A program made the translations under genes and the position numbers. A stretch of 64,000 bases of DNA, taken from contig NW_002060975.1 of assembly GCF_000150275.1 (NCBI RefSeq), positions 66,655 through 130,654 of the forward strand, written 5' to 3'. A model generated the notes under the pieces. The model was not told the DNA's origin and ran no database searches. It saw only the letters and a list, made by a program, of their open reading frames with translations. Origin of the DNA: Trichoplax adhaerens. Lineage: Eukaryota > Placozoa > Uniplacotomia > Trichoplacea > Trichoplacidae. This document shows positions 12,638 through 25,298 of the stretch, in pieces (the first letter of the stretch is position 1; every line of letters starts with the position of its first letter).

Positions 12638-14993
12638 TAGCCAAAACTAGAAGTCTTCTCACAATTAGGGATTTACGGTTTTGAATAGATACTCGGTAAA
12701 ATTATGTAATAACGCAATTATTGTTGATATAATACAACTGACTGAAAATTTTAGTTTCAGCTACTAATAAATACAAGTTTAGAATATAGGAATAAAACTG
12801 ATTGTCCTAGTTAACTTGAGTTACTGATATACTTTAGCTACTAGATTAATTAATTAAAACGAAGATTACCCTATGATTAGTCAACTTCGATTTCAATACA
12901 AGACAGAATTTATCGTATTAAATCTTTTAGAACTATAGTTTAACCAATTCTTGCATTTTTAGAAATTTGATAAATGATACAATTGTTGATAGAGTTAACA
13001 TGGAATAATATGTTCAATAAAATGGGCGCGAGCTAGCTCCAATAGTAAGTGCGCTGTTTAATATTGCTTCGATCAGTTCCATTATTTAGTCTATGGTCTA
13101 GGATTAAAATTAATAGTTTGAAAACTAATGGTAAATAGTATTTCTAAAACGCTCATCCTTCGATTTACTAGGAAACCAACAGTACAGTTCAGTATTCTTG
13201 ATTTCGAGCCTTCTAGATATGCGTAGGCTCTTAAGCATCATCGTTATATGATGACCAGAGATTTTAGAGGATTGAGGTAGCAAGCTATGAATGGCATCAA
13301 AGCAATCGCTTTACACTAGATTAAACTACTTCTACTTTGTAACGTAGAAAAGAAATCGATGACAACGAAATTAGTAGTGAACAAATACTCTATTTTTGAG
13401 CATCATTGAACCCTATCTAAATGTCAATATCGAGTATATACCGCATATAGCGTATGTTATATCGCGTAGACGATACTATTCAATTTCTGCGGCTACATCT
13501 AGCAAACATATGTTGCTTACTAGACTAATCTACCAGCTGATATTATACTTGTAGCTGAATTGTATGGGTACCAGCATACGCATACAATATTTTACTAACA
13601 GTAATATATAGCTTATGAATATGCAACAACGCTAATTTAGCGTACGCTATCATGTGACTCTAACTGTTCTTGGCCATTGTACAGCGATAGTATAAAATTA
13701 AAACATACAAAATATTGGACAACAAAATTGACCTAGTCAGACTCCAACAGCGAACACTCTATCCAGAATTACTCGATTGGTCCAGTTCAAAGTTAAGAAT
13801 GAATATCATTGATGAATTACCTTGCTACTGATGGTAAGTTGCAATCATAATCAAGTGTTATATTGATGGGGATAGCAACATATCTGACTGTAATAATAAA
13901 CTATTGAGAGCTTTTATTGCTAACCGTTAAGTAGTACTGCATTCGTTGGCCCTTGTATTTCTAATGCATACACGAAACTCTTATTACATTCATAATTTCG
14001 CTATTGATTAACTGGATACTTGGACTAAAATGAACACAGACTAATATTGTTGTCATTTTAAATCCAATATTTCTTCAGAACGACCTTGAATGTTAGATTA
14101 TATTCCCTGTACTCTCTTGTCATAATGATTTTTATTTCGCTAAATCCGTATCGGCTGTCGTAAGCAATGTGCTAGAACAGAGTATAATTGAATTAAATTG
14201 AAAGTATCAAGTTTTCAAAGCGAAATTAGCTTAATTTTAGACTGGTTTTAGCCTTTATTGACAATTCCCATAAGAGCTACTATAAACTAGTCGATTATCT
14301 GTCTAACCGTTTGTTACGTCAGAAACTAGCCCAGACGGAAATAAGAAAAAATTTGTCTATCAGCATGCGATATCATAAAACAGATTCTATTCCCTTATTA
14401 ATCAACATTTAACAGAAGTATCCTTGATTTCGAATACATCTTGTAAATTGTAACGATTTCAATTTATCATATAATTATTGCGCAGCCATACGTTATCCAA
14501 TCAACTCCTCACGATATTGCAATCGCAACTTAATTTGAAATTTATAACACACTTCATGACTGAAGAGTAAATGAAGCATTGCTAAATTAATTGTATCTTC
14601 TCAATAACTACGATAGTTTTGGAGTACTTCTGGAGACGAAATAAATATTAGATATGTCTAAAAGTCAACACTGTAGTTTACTAATCAAATATCTCTTGTA
14701 TCTGTTTTACATACGTGTATAACATACATATAAGATCAGAAGATTGAATAGTTCGAGATTCTACAATAATCTAGAACACATTAACTTTCGATCATCACAC
14801 TTAAATATATCGCTCTCATTAAAAATCTCCTTCTCATTCTTATTGCCTATATCACACTTTATTATTAGCCATAACGCAGGTACAATTTTTTTTCAGATAC
14901 TTAGAATATCCTCACATCTGGAATGATCATGATTTAGAATACTCATAACTTTTGATATACGATAAATTGCTAACTCCAAGTCAATCAAATAGA
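12638..14993. other. Intergenic region between UGT copies 2 and 3
   Basis: No supported gene in 2.36 kb. An AATAAA at 12766-12771, 129 bases past the stop of copy 2, may be its polyadenylation signal. Otherwise AT-rich and unremarkable. A 60-codon frame at 14744-14926 shows no conserved feature and lies in the promoter area of copy 3. Confidence 0.5.
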
Positions 14994-17707
14994 ATGGTTT
15001 TTCATTATTTCACTTCGATTCTTGTTCTTATGCTCATCTCTTGTTATTCTGGATCCCTGAAAGCCTCTGAGATCGTAGCTGTATCACATCACACATACAG
15101 CCATGCCATTCAATTAGTCCAAATTGGTCAGGAATTAGTTGAACGAGGGCATCAATTCACTCTAGTAGTTGGCTCTAATGTCGATTTCCGACATGATCAT
15201 GCTTCAACTATCCGGATTCGCCGTTATCGCACTATTCTCAATGATTCGTTTGTTACAGATTGCATTCAACAATTTGTCAAGGGCAAACAAAATCTATCAT
15301 CTTTCTGCATAACGATGCTGAATGATGACTGTGAGTGTTTACTTAAAGACCGTCAGCTGTTAAAAGAAATATCAAATGGAACAGGTTAGAAGTACAATTA
15401 AATTATTATCAATTGATTGCTACTGTTGTAATTTAGCAAGTACAGTTCCTGATCGTAAAGTAGTGTGGCTATTTCTACATCTATTTTAATCTGGATGCAT
15501 ATTATTCTACCTGCGTACTCTTTACCTATTTTCTCTTCTAAATCCACTTTACTGTTTCATCACTAGTTATTCATAAACAGTTCAATTCTAAGCGGTAAAA
15601 GAGTTCTACGATCTCGTTAGGTTGCAATGTAAAGATATTCCAACCATACCTTATAGGTATGCTATATTCCTATCTTGATCTGATATTCGCAATATAAAAT
15701 TTGTTTTAAAATAATTTAGCAAGCGAATATAATGCATCTTTCGATAAAAATAAATCGCTTTATCGTATTTATAAACGAACGTATTTGCTATAAAACATAT
15801 GGTAATCACAACATGACGTAAACTTGAAATAATTTCTCTACAGGCAAACTATAACTTTTATTATTACCGCATTTACTCACCGTATACTCCATATATTTTA
15901 TGTTGTACCTATTAAAAACGTACGAGTACTCTAAAAATTAGCCATTTCGGTCTCAGATAATCCAGCTATATGGGCACATTACGTGAGCTAAACTAATACG
16001 GGTGTATGTTAATGATTCCATTAGCCATAGTTTCTAAGGATTAATAATTGAATTATGCTCTGAAATAATCAATTTTTTCAGTCAATAAGTACGAATGCCA
16101 CATTACCCCGTTAAAGTATAGTTTAAAATATGCAGTAAAGAAAGTCATGGTAGAAATTGAGTTGGAATTGAACAATATAATTGTAATTGTAAAATACTTT
16201 AAAGATTTGAATCATTTTATACTATATGCAGTGAATGGGTTTTAATCCATAAAAACCATGGTCTAAAATTTCTTTATTAACTGTAAGTATAAGCTACTAT
16301 TCTACGTCACATAGTGCTTTACTTCATGTTATTATTATACTTTTAAAGAACTTTACTACTCTAGCTGGCTGTAATAACTACATTTTATAACGCCAAAGAA
16401 ACGCTACTAGTGCGCGGCTAATCTATCATCTATCGATAGATACGCATTAATTTTTATAATAATTTTGAACTTCGTAGCTAAATAATTTTCGAAATTTGTT
16501 CTAATCTCCTTTAGTATAAAAAATCGTGTCATGCGTTGCAGTGGACTAGATTATTAAAACTCTTGTGTTGTCTATATTAGATATCCTAATAACGGATGTC
16601 ACATTCCGTTGTTCTGTAATTATCGAAGACATGCTGAAAAATATCCCTTACCATGTTGGATTCTCAGCAAGTGGATTTCAAGACCCAATAGTATCATCAT
16701 TATATAGGATACCCACTCCGCCATCATATATCCCAATGATGATACTCGATTTTAGTACCGAAATGACTTTTATCCAACGTCTACAAAATTTTTTTACATA
16801 TATTAGTGCTGATTTATTATTTGATCAAATTATGGATGAGGGTAATCAAGATTTATGGATGAAGTATACAAAAATACCTAGTTTAGATCGCAATTATCAT
16901 ATCCCACTTGCAAATATATTAATTATGACCACAAGTTTCGCTATTGAATATGCACGACCAATTACACCATCTGTCAAAGTTGTTGGACCCATTATACCGA
17001 GGCAGACGTCTAATAACCTCACAGTTGATTTATATAATTTTATCTATTCGACTTCATCACCTGAATTTATAGTAATCAGCTTTGGGTCTCATGTCCCTAA
17101 TTTCCAACTTGATATTGACTATGAGCTATTAGTGTTAAAGCTTTCTAAACTACCCTATCGTATTATATGGAAATATTCAGGCCAGCCTTTAAAAAATCAG
17201 CCAGAAAATGTTAAGATAATGTCATGGATACCGCAAAATGATCTGTTATCGAATCCAAATTGTAAATTATTCGTTACTAATGCCGGTATGAGCAGTATTC
17301 TGGAAGCAAGTTATTATGGAGTTCCTATGTTAGCGATTCCTTTATTCGGAGATCAAGCTGGCAATGCTCAAAGAGTTCAAGTTGCCGGTATTGGTAAAGT
17401 GCTATCACTATCCGAAGGTACTGTTAATGAGCTATTGCCTTCGATTACGAATGTTATTCATGATCCAATAATTAAAGAGAACAGTAAGAGAATTGCCAGT
17501 CTTATGCAGTATAAAACTGAAAAGACTATTTCTGGTATTAAAGAAGCTGCTAATTGGATAGAATATGCTCAACTCCACGATAACGCAAAACACTTACGAG
17601 TTCAAGCTTTTGATATGCCTTGGTATCAGAGAGACTCAATCGATATCTGGTTTTCGTTAGTAGCTATTATTATTATATTTTACATTTATTTCTTTTACTT
17701 TGAGTAA
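14994..17707 (+). CDS. Divergent UDP-glycosyltransferase, copy 3
   Basis: Exons are 14994-15384 and 16581-17707, joined in phase 1 (GGAACAG|gttaga ... tatattag|ATATCCTA), giving 505 residues. The donor is weak (GTTAGA) but the position matches the other copies. Signal peptide 1-~24; HHTYSHAIQLVQIGQEL gives likely catalytic His37; ILITD gives Asp136; WIPQNDLLSNPN leads into FVTNAGMSSILEASYYG. Here Asn364 and Ala stand where the other copies have His-Cys, so the donor-binding His is missing; the rest of the signature and GDQ remain. The C-terminal anchor (IWFSLVAIIIIFYIYFFYFE) ends almost at the stop, with no KXKXX tail. An AATAAA is 75 bases past the stop. The reading frame is intact, so the gene is probably expressed but may have altered or no transferase activity. 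Confidence 0.92.
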
Positions 17708-17781
17708 TTACATGAAAAATTAAGTTTTATGGTTATTGATTGTTTTTAAAGTCTTGTATATTTTAGCAAAATACAATATAT

Positions 17782-17787
17782 AATAAA
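17782..17787 (+). terminator. Polyadenylation signal AATAAA of UGT copy 3
   Basis: AATAAA 75 bases after the stop at 17705-17707. Confidence 0.5.
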
Positions 17788-18898
17788 ACATATTGAATCT
17801 AAATGTGATTAACTTGACTTAAGGAAATATGTTTAACCTTACTAATCTATTCGCACTGTTAAGACTTTTAGCATTAATTCCTTGATCAAAAGACTAATCA
17901 AAGTTGTTATGGTTATTCATATTCTTATAGATATTTATTGAGTTTACTCTAAATTGTAATTTGCCGATCTTTGAGACGATGCAGCTATCACTATAGTAGA
18001 ATAAGTGACCTTCGCGGCAGACAAAGTTTCTTGTATTTCATAATCTCTCAACACTGAATATTTCTGAATGTAAGACCAGCATTTTATTAATAAAGTATAA
18101 AGACTTTTACCTGCTTTATTCTAGACTTCAAAAGTAAGGCTGCAAACTACGTTGAAATTTTGTTTAGGCAACTATCTTATTAGTTTGGCAATCTAATATA
18201 TTACCGTAAACTATACTCGTAATTTAATTCATTTTCGCATCTCTAAACAATTTACTACCGTTTGCTCTACCATTTTATCATTGCTTCAATTACAACAAAT
18301 CAGAACGGAATAATTTAATTGAAATTCTTTTCTAATGAATTGGATTTCACTTACATCAGCAAGTAAATCCTACGGTAAATGCTAAACCTTAAAATGCATT
18401 TACGCCGATTTTTATTGCATGGTAATGTTAAATGGATTCTAATAACGTAACAACTCTAATGCAAACATTATACTATTCAACATTCAAATACTTGAATTAG
18501 AATTAACTTTTATAGGAATTATATGCTGATAATCCTTTGAGAGATAAATATTCAGGTAGAGATATCATATATAATGTTTCATTAAAGAGCTATGATTATA
18601 CACGTAAATACAACTAGCAAATATTACCAACAAATGTTCTCAATGTTAAGCTCGATATCAGAGTCTAAAATCCTATAGTAACAAAATAATATCACAAGAC
18701 TCGCAAATAGACTAAAAGCAACATACATTCTTATATATCAACCAAAAGAATATTTTGTATTAGTACATCATTTTCCCTAGTGATTATTTATATAAACAAA
18801 ACGTAAAGTAAGCAAGAGCTCGGACAGAAAAATACAAGACAGCAAGGTATCTAATGATATTATTACCGTAAGTGTCCCAAGGAAGACTACATATCTAA
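17788..18898. other. Intergenic region between converging UGT copy 3 and SLC6 genes
   Basis: AT-rich; no gene or repeat seen. It contains the 3' ends of two convergent genes. Confidence 0.5.
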
Positions 18899-21800
18899 TT
18901 ACAATTTACTACTTATAATCACTGCAGAATGCTGATTATGTTTCGTGGTCACGGGTAGTTCGCAAGGAGTGATCAGGGTCTTTATTCTCTATAAAACACA
19001 AGCATTAGTTAGCAGAAGCAACGCAAGTGAACACAGTGCATAAATCGAAAATATCATCACAAAGTTACATGATAGCACAGCTGTATAAATAACAGTGATT
19101 ATTTAGTAACTACAATTATGACCTCGAAAATAGTCGCCAACTAAATTAATTCTAAAAAAATTCATTTATGGTACCTCAGAGAATGATCCATTTTCTTTAA
19201 TGATTCGATATATGGCCACAATAGGAACAAATAGAAAAGAAGTTAACGACAAGCCAACTCCAGCATAGAGTGTCCATCCTGGGAAGGGAACTCCAGCATA
19301 TGACAGTGGCTGATCTTGAACTATGCTAAGCACGAATACAACCTAGAATAATAAAGGATGGGTTACTATTACCATAAGACAACACACACTTTGATATTCT
19401 TATACTGTACACTGTAAATAGGTTGTATAACCTTGGAAAATGATAAGCAATGTTGTATAAGTTGCATTACTACATATGTACTACGTAATCATGGAACCAT
19501 TTATAAAGCTTAATTTATATTAAATTTACTGGCAGTGACCATGAATATTTGGGCAATAGTTAGCGGAAAATTTTATTTATGGTACTTTCTGCCTTCTAAA
19601 CGGTAAGCACTCATTCTAGATGATGCTAAGAATTCAATATTACTGCCGTGAATAGGAAAGTATTATAGCTACAACTTACAAAACAGATTTACAGTAGCAT
19701 ATTAACGCACTATCAGTATGGGATTACTGCGTGTTTGGTATCACCTAGCAACAAATTTTACTAACCAATAAGCAAGCGGGACATAAAAACATCCAGCAAA
19801 ATTTCCAACCAATAAAGACTCGACTACCAGTCATCTCTTCTATGTTTTCTGAAAATTTATTCGCTCCTAAAAAAGTTAACAATATTGCCTTAATACCAGT
19901 AAGTTTTATCCAATTTTCCATTCGAGATTGGTAAAATGTCCTGGTTACATCCTGACTTTACAAGTTGATATCAACCTACCGTAAACCCATGAAATAGCAA
20001 TTGTCTCTAGCAGTACCACAAGCATTAAAGATCGACCTCCACAATACTTGTCCATAATTGAAACGACAAAGACACTTGCCTATCGGATATAACGATAGTA
20101 AACAGAATATATTCATTGACATTGACAGAGTGCTGTTGCAGACAGTAATTTCAACGATAAAGCTGAGACTAAATTAAAAGGATCGACGTTCATTTCATTG
20201 GTCCCAAACCCTGACAACAATATAAAATGCTTAGGTATAGGTGTAAATGTATATATTCGTATGTTATAGAATCACAGAGCTATCCATGCGAGTTAAGAAC
20301 TTATAGCAGGGTTATCTAATCGAAATCCAACCGCACTATTTATGATTGCACATAGTAAAGATTTTCCAATAATTCATGTTGTAATTGCCTAATATCAAAC
20401 CAGCGAGTAAGTTATATGCAACAGTAAATCAAATTCTAATTCATTTTACCGTTTCTTAGTCTTACAATACATTGCATTATCTACTAGACATCAAAATGTT
20501 ATGTTACATCTAAATAGTTGTAATGCTGCTGCAAAATTTCCTACCTTCGTCGCACATATTAAGCCAATCAAGAAGAAACAGATGCAAATAATTAAAACCA
20601 TTAATGGTTTACGCTTCGTTATTCTATTTTTTACTCGATCACTGATGCCAGTAGATACAGCTTCAATCATTCCGAACTGGAAATTGCAAAAAATAAATTA
20701 CAAATAACCAGTGAAGATTGCATTTTAATGTCGACAACTAATAGCGATTTCAACAAACTCGAATTATTTTCTATTGAATAGTAATCTTCAATATCTCTAT
20801 CTATACACGATAATATAATTACAATACCAATGAATAATTAAATTCAATTAAAGCGATTATTTACCATACTATCCATGCCTAGAGTCATAAGCATTATGAA
20901 AAATATTATAGCCCAAACATGAGGACTAGGCAATTTGGCGATCGCTTGTGGATAGGCAACCAAAGCTAAAGCGATACCTAGATTAAGGTACCGAATTGGC
21001 ATGTATAAGTGATGTTCCGCATAACAATAGCGAAGCTAACTGCGGTGTGACTCTTCCAGCGTATTAAGAATGTTAGAGTTTAATACACCAAGTTATAACA
21101 GTATAATGGAAGATCAACGTATATTTATTTATATGTGTTATGAATTAGAGTTTTAGTCTCACCTTCCGTTACAACACCAGCTACTGGCGTATTTGTAATT
21201 TCAGCTAGAAATCCCAATATAGCAAACACCACGAAACCAGCAAAGATGCTAGTGCCACTATTCGCTAGGATAACATAAAATGCATCTCTACAAACGGTAA
21301 ATATTTATTTATTAGGAACGCTAGTTGCCGCTGATGATAACGCACATGTTAGATCAAATGACCTTACCTCTGAATTCGGTTATTAAATTTATTATAGCTT
21401 CCCATAGCAATAAGTGAACCAAAACCAATTCCATAAGAATAGAATATCTGGCCGACAGCATCTACCCAGGGCTAAATAGCGACGTTGTTAAGGAATAAAA
21501 ATATAAATTTGAAACGGACTCACTTAACCTCAAGGATAAAACCTCTTATCACAGAATTTATGACTTAACAAGTTAAGCATAACAATTCTAATTTAGCTGT
21601 GGCAGCAAAATTAGAATTATGCAGGAATTTCCACGTAACATTAAAATCTTATACTGCAAATTTTGATTTACTTACATCTGCATGGGCCAGTTTCGTGAAA
21701 TTTGGTACGATATAATATTCTATCCCTTTGACAGCTCCAGGCAACGTTACGCCGCGTATTAGGAAAGCGATCAATACAATGTAGGGGAAAGTAGCAGTGA

Positions 21801-24800
21801 AATAAACAACCTTCAATTTAAAAGACATTTGTGCTTAGCGAAATTTTAATTTATACACGCATAATATTTAATAATTCATTGATAGGGGAGAGTAGCAGTG
21901 AAATAAGCCGCCTTCCGTTGGAAAGATATTTGCACTTAGCGAAATTTTAATTTATATACCCATAGATTTGTCAATTAATGAATAAGTATTTGTACTGCTA
22001 TTAATAACGCTAACAGAAGAGTAGCCTTTAGTGAGTATTTTAAAAAGGTTACACAATTTATGAAAGTGTTTTGAAAAGTTTATTTACCTTCCCAGATGAC
22101 TTGACCCCCATAAACATAGAAAAGTAGGTAATTATCCAAGCAATTAGCAAGCATACAACCAAATGGGGTAGTAGAGCAAAACTAATTTGAAAAGATAGGT
22201 CCAATTCTAAAACCTTGAAACTAATGTATCGTAGAAAGAAGGAATAATTAGAGGCAGAAGATGTGTACAGTACTGTATAAAGCACATATCAAGGGTTCAT
22301 TTGCTACTTGAAGTGTGGGGCAAAATTAAATTTATAGCCTATACGGCTTACTTTAGGAATTCTCCTATGGCTGGGATGTTGTATAGTGATCCATTTTTTG
22401 GAACATCGACAAAACAGTATGGTGAATTGTAAGTGTTATTGCAAGTTGACCAAGGCAACACAGGAGCAAAACTGCTGTAAAGATAGTACAAACTCCATGC
22501 AATCAGCATATTATAATAAATTGCTACCCAACCAGAAATGACCATCATGGCGTAGCCTAGACCTAAATAAGTAACGATAAAGTAGAATGTCTATTCTTTA
22601 TCGTCAACCTCATCTCGCAACAAACTCCATCATGAGCAAGAAATATGTACACTTCCTACATCGCGTATAAAAATGAAACTCCTACTGAATAGTAAAAGCT
22701 TAAGATTGGTGATGCACAACAGCACCATAGTCATCGCCTGGTAGTCCTTTACGATCACAACTTGTTGGATACTTTTTTAATTATCTGTTAGCGATGATGT
22801 ATGCTATATGTACAATAACAATTTTTCCAGAATATCCTTTATGAATTGTGTGATAATTTACGAAAAAGGTAATACATTGCCTAGTTAGTGTGAAAATACG
22901 ATGGAGTAATGAACTACATGGACTTGGCGCTAAATCCATGGTCGATATTAACGTTTGTGATAATTTAACTTGCATAAAGATGATCAGAAAAGTTATAGAA
23001 TATGAAATGAGGAAATTAACGTCATGCTTTCACATCAAATCACAATCTCGATATAATTTTTGCGCATTTGTTATNNNNNNNNNNNNNNNNNNNNNNNNNN
23101 NNNNNNNNNNNNNNNNNNNNNNNNTCCTAGTTACGTTACACCAACAATTTTGTTTATTTATACTCATAGCATTTATATCTCCAGTGCCAAGATTGGACAG
23201 GAAAATTATTTGTAGACAGCTTAGTCAAAATTTGCCCATCATTTGTTTATGACACGCGTGGAGGTAATAGAAAAGCTGAAAAGCTATCTCTATAATATTG
23301 CACGTTCACAAATCAAGCCATGTCAATAGAAATGGCGCCATTGTACAGTACTGTAGAGAACAGCATATACTGTAGTGTGATTTTGTCACCCTTTTCGGAT
23401 TTATAAAATAGGAGAGTAAAGTGTAAAGGTAAAACAAAGAAGCGAATCGAAAAATAATCTCGTCAAAGACCTACTACTAAGTGCCATAGGACAACTTAAA
23501 ATGTCATCCTAGGTCTATCATACAGTAGATTTCACACTTGATGCTAATATACTGTACAGGTTCAGTAGCACGACGGATAATAATGAAATTGGTCAAAGAT
23601 ACCGTAGATGATGGATTTAGTTTTTCATTAGCGATTTATTATACTACTGTAGAGTCAACACTACGCGTTGGTTTGGAATGCAATTTTACCAATAACGAAT
23701 ACTGGAAAAGTCATTACGAGTATCCTGTCGGTTTGCTATAGTATTAACTACCATATTCTTATTGGAATACTTTGAAATTAATAATATCGGGATCAATTAC
23801 AAAGTGGCGAATGTATTTTGACACCAACGTCAAGGTGACGACTGGATTTGTTAGTCTTAATTTTCGATTTCCAGTTTGGTTTTATATTGAACTATTCAAG
23901 AAATTTCTTTATCGATGATTAGTTTTGAGTCAATACGACGACAATATATGGTTTTATGAAGACAAAAGGATGCACTGAATAATGGCTACTATGGCTGAGG
24001 ATTAGTAAGTGGGAAGAATAAATTGAAATAATCTAATGCGGCTTTACGATGTTCAGTGTCTGTTAACAATAACAATGTTCAGTCAATTTCTAGTGATTCG
24101 TTTAGTTTTGCCTTCACTAAAATTTCTCCAATATTCCTATCATCACGAAACAGGATGGTCAGAACTGTTGCATCTTTAAGATCATACAGTATAACGGAAA
24201 GAGTAAAGAAGCGATGGTGTTGTACAGTATACAGTTGTTGACATTTTAATTCTCACGGGTATTACTGGATCATGTATACTGTGGACTGTAGAGTAGAATA
24301 ATTGATGATCTGATTGATAATAAATAATAATATTATAATCAATGAGTATCATTCACTGTTGTGCAGTCAAAATGTTTGTTATCCATTTTACATAGAATTA
24401 TCAGCTACTTTTTTAATGAATAAATTAATACTGCATTGCAAGGCGTTTTTTCAATTTTCTTGAAATGATTGGAAAGGAAGTCGAAATTTGGTCAAATTGC
24501 TGAAGTCTTGATTTACGCACAAACAGATTGCTAGTGTGTTGAAGAGTTTTGTAAGGATGTAAGATCATCTGCACATAATTGTGCTTATGAATTGATCGAA
24601 TTCATGGTTAATGCCTTGTCGATGTGATGCATTTAAATTAAAATGAGATGGATTGCTTAGATGTATGACAACATCGCCATGACAATGATATTCAGTATGC
24701 TTGTAAAGGATTTTTATCTAGTGGTCAATAAACACAGGTTGTTTTTGATTTCTGTCATAATATTTGTCTTGTTGTTGTTGACCGTTTTCCGCCATCATGA

Positions 24801-25298
24801 CTGTACAGTATCCTTATTTCAAAGTCAATGGATTAGTGGCCAGTCGTCACTGGTAGAGAGAAATAGGAGGGTATTTCTTGCATGATACAGTACTATACAC
24901 TAAGATGGCTAATTCTCAACCCTTGTATTGTGGCGGTATGGAACTTTTCAGTCCCATATTGATTGCAATATTAGTCGATGGACGACATTGCTCCACTGTT
25001 GTCTAGCAGTTCAATCGGCCATATTGAGTTGACAAGAGAGTTTATTAATCTGTTGGAGTGATGATGCTACGAAGTTTTAGTGTATCCATTTCAACTTACC
25101 ACCTCCATTCTTATAACACAAGTAAGGAAATCGCGCGATATTACCAATGCCTACAGCATAGCCTACACAAGAAAGGAAAAATTCAATCCAAGAAGACCAT
25201 TCGGTTCTTTGTTCTGGCTCATTTTTGACATCTTGTAAGTGATGATCGTCATCATCAATCTTCTGCATTGATTTTTCTGTATCATGATCCAAAGCCAT
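18899..25298 (-). CDS. SLC6-family Na+/Cl- coupled transporter (neutral amino-acid/glycine type), one exon not visible
   Basis: Plasma-membrane symporter of the neurotransmitter:sodium family. Minus-strand exons, 5' to 3': 25100-25298, [missing], 22352-22562, 22088-22220, 21676-21810, 21368-21471, 21163-21287, 20865-20977, 20545-20676, 19980-20079, 19766-19866, 19175-19342, 18899-18988. All junctions are GT/AG and phases agree; visible exons give 536 residues. TM1 is recognisable ([20 protein letters not shown]); a Gly stands where monoamine carriers have Asp, which points to an amino-acid-type substrate. TM3 has [10 protein letters not shown]; loop 2 has two Cys nine apart ([10 protein letters not shown]); TM6 has [12 protein letters not shown] and SYNKFNN; TM8 has MDKYCGG; TM10-12 follow. 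The exon for TM1b, loop 1 and TM2 (about 45-50 residues, phase 1 to phase 1) is not found; intron 1 holds the N gap. TM1 reads NIARFP instead of the usual NVWRFP. Confidence 0.9.
21870..21964 (-). repeat. Partial duplicate of the SLC6 exon 5 start with its acceptor and intron
   Basis: The sequence here repeats, with about 80% identity by eye, the stretch 21780-21850. That stretch covers the first codons of the exon at 21676-21810 ([10 protein letters not shown]), its acceptor, and the intron beyond (TTAGCGAAATTTTAATTTATA is shared). In the copy the exon part would read [10 protein letters not shown] and stops after about 10 codons. It sits just upstream of the true exon in the same intron. 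Confidence 0.75.
23075..23124. other. Assembly gap, 50 N
   Basis: Fifty undetermined bases inside intron 1 of the SLC6 gene. A round size suggests a placeholder, so the true length may be larger; the missing SLC6 exon for TM1b/TM2 could lie here. Confidence 0.98.

Noticed and set aside
14744-14770. TTCGAGATTC resembling a tRNA T loop
   Set aside because: The stem is only four pairs and there is no acceptor stem, D arm or anticodon arm at the right distance.
20501-20707. Plus-strand 68-codon frame
   Set aside because: It lies exactly over a well-supported SLC6 exon (20545-20676) on the other strand, so it is a shadow.
23538-23741. 67-codon plus frame with natural-looking sequence in the SLC6 intron
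   Set aside because: No splice sites, domain or homologue recognised, and it is on the strand opposite to the host gene.
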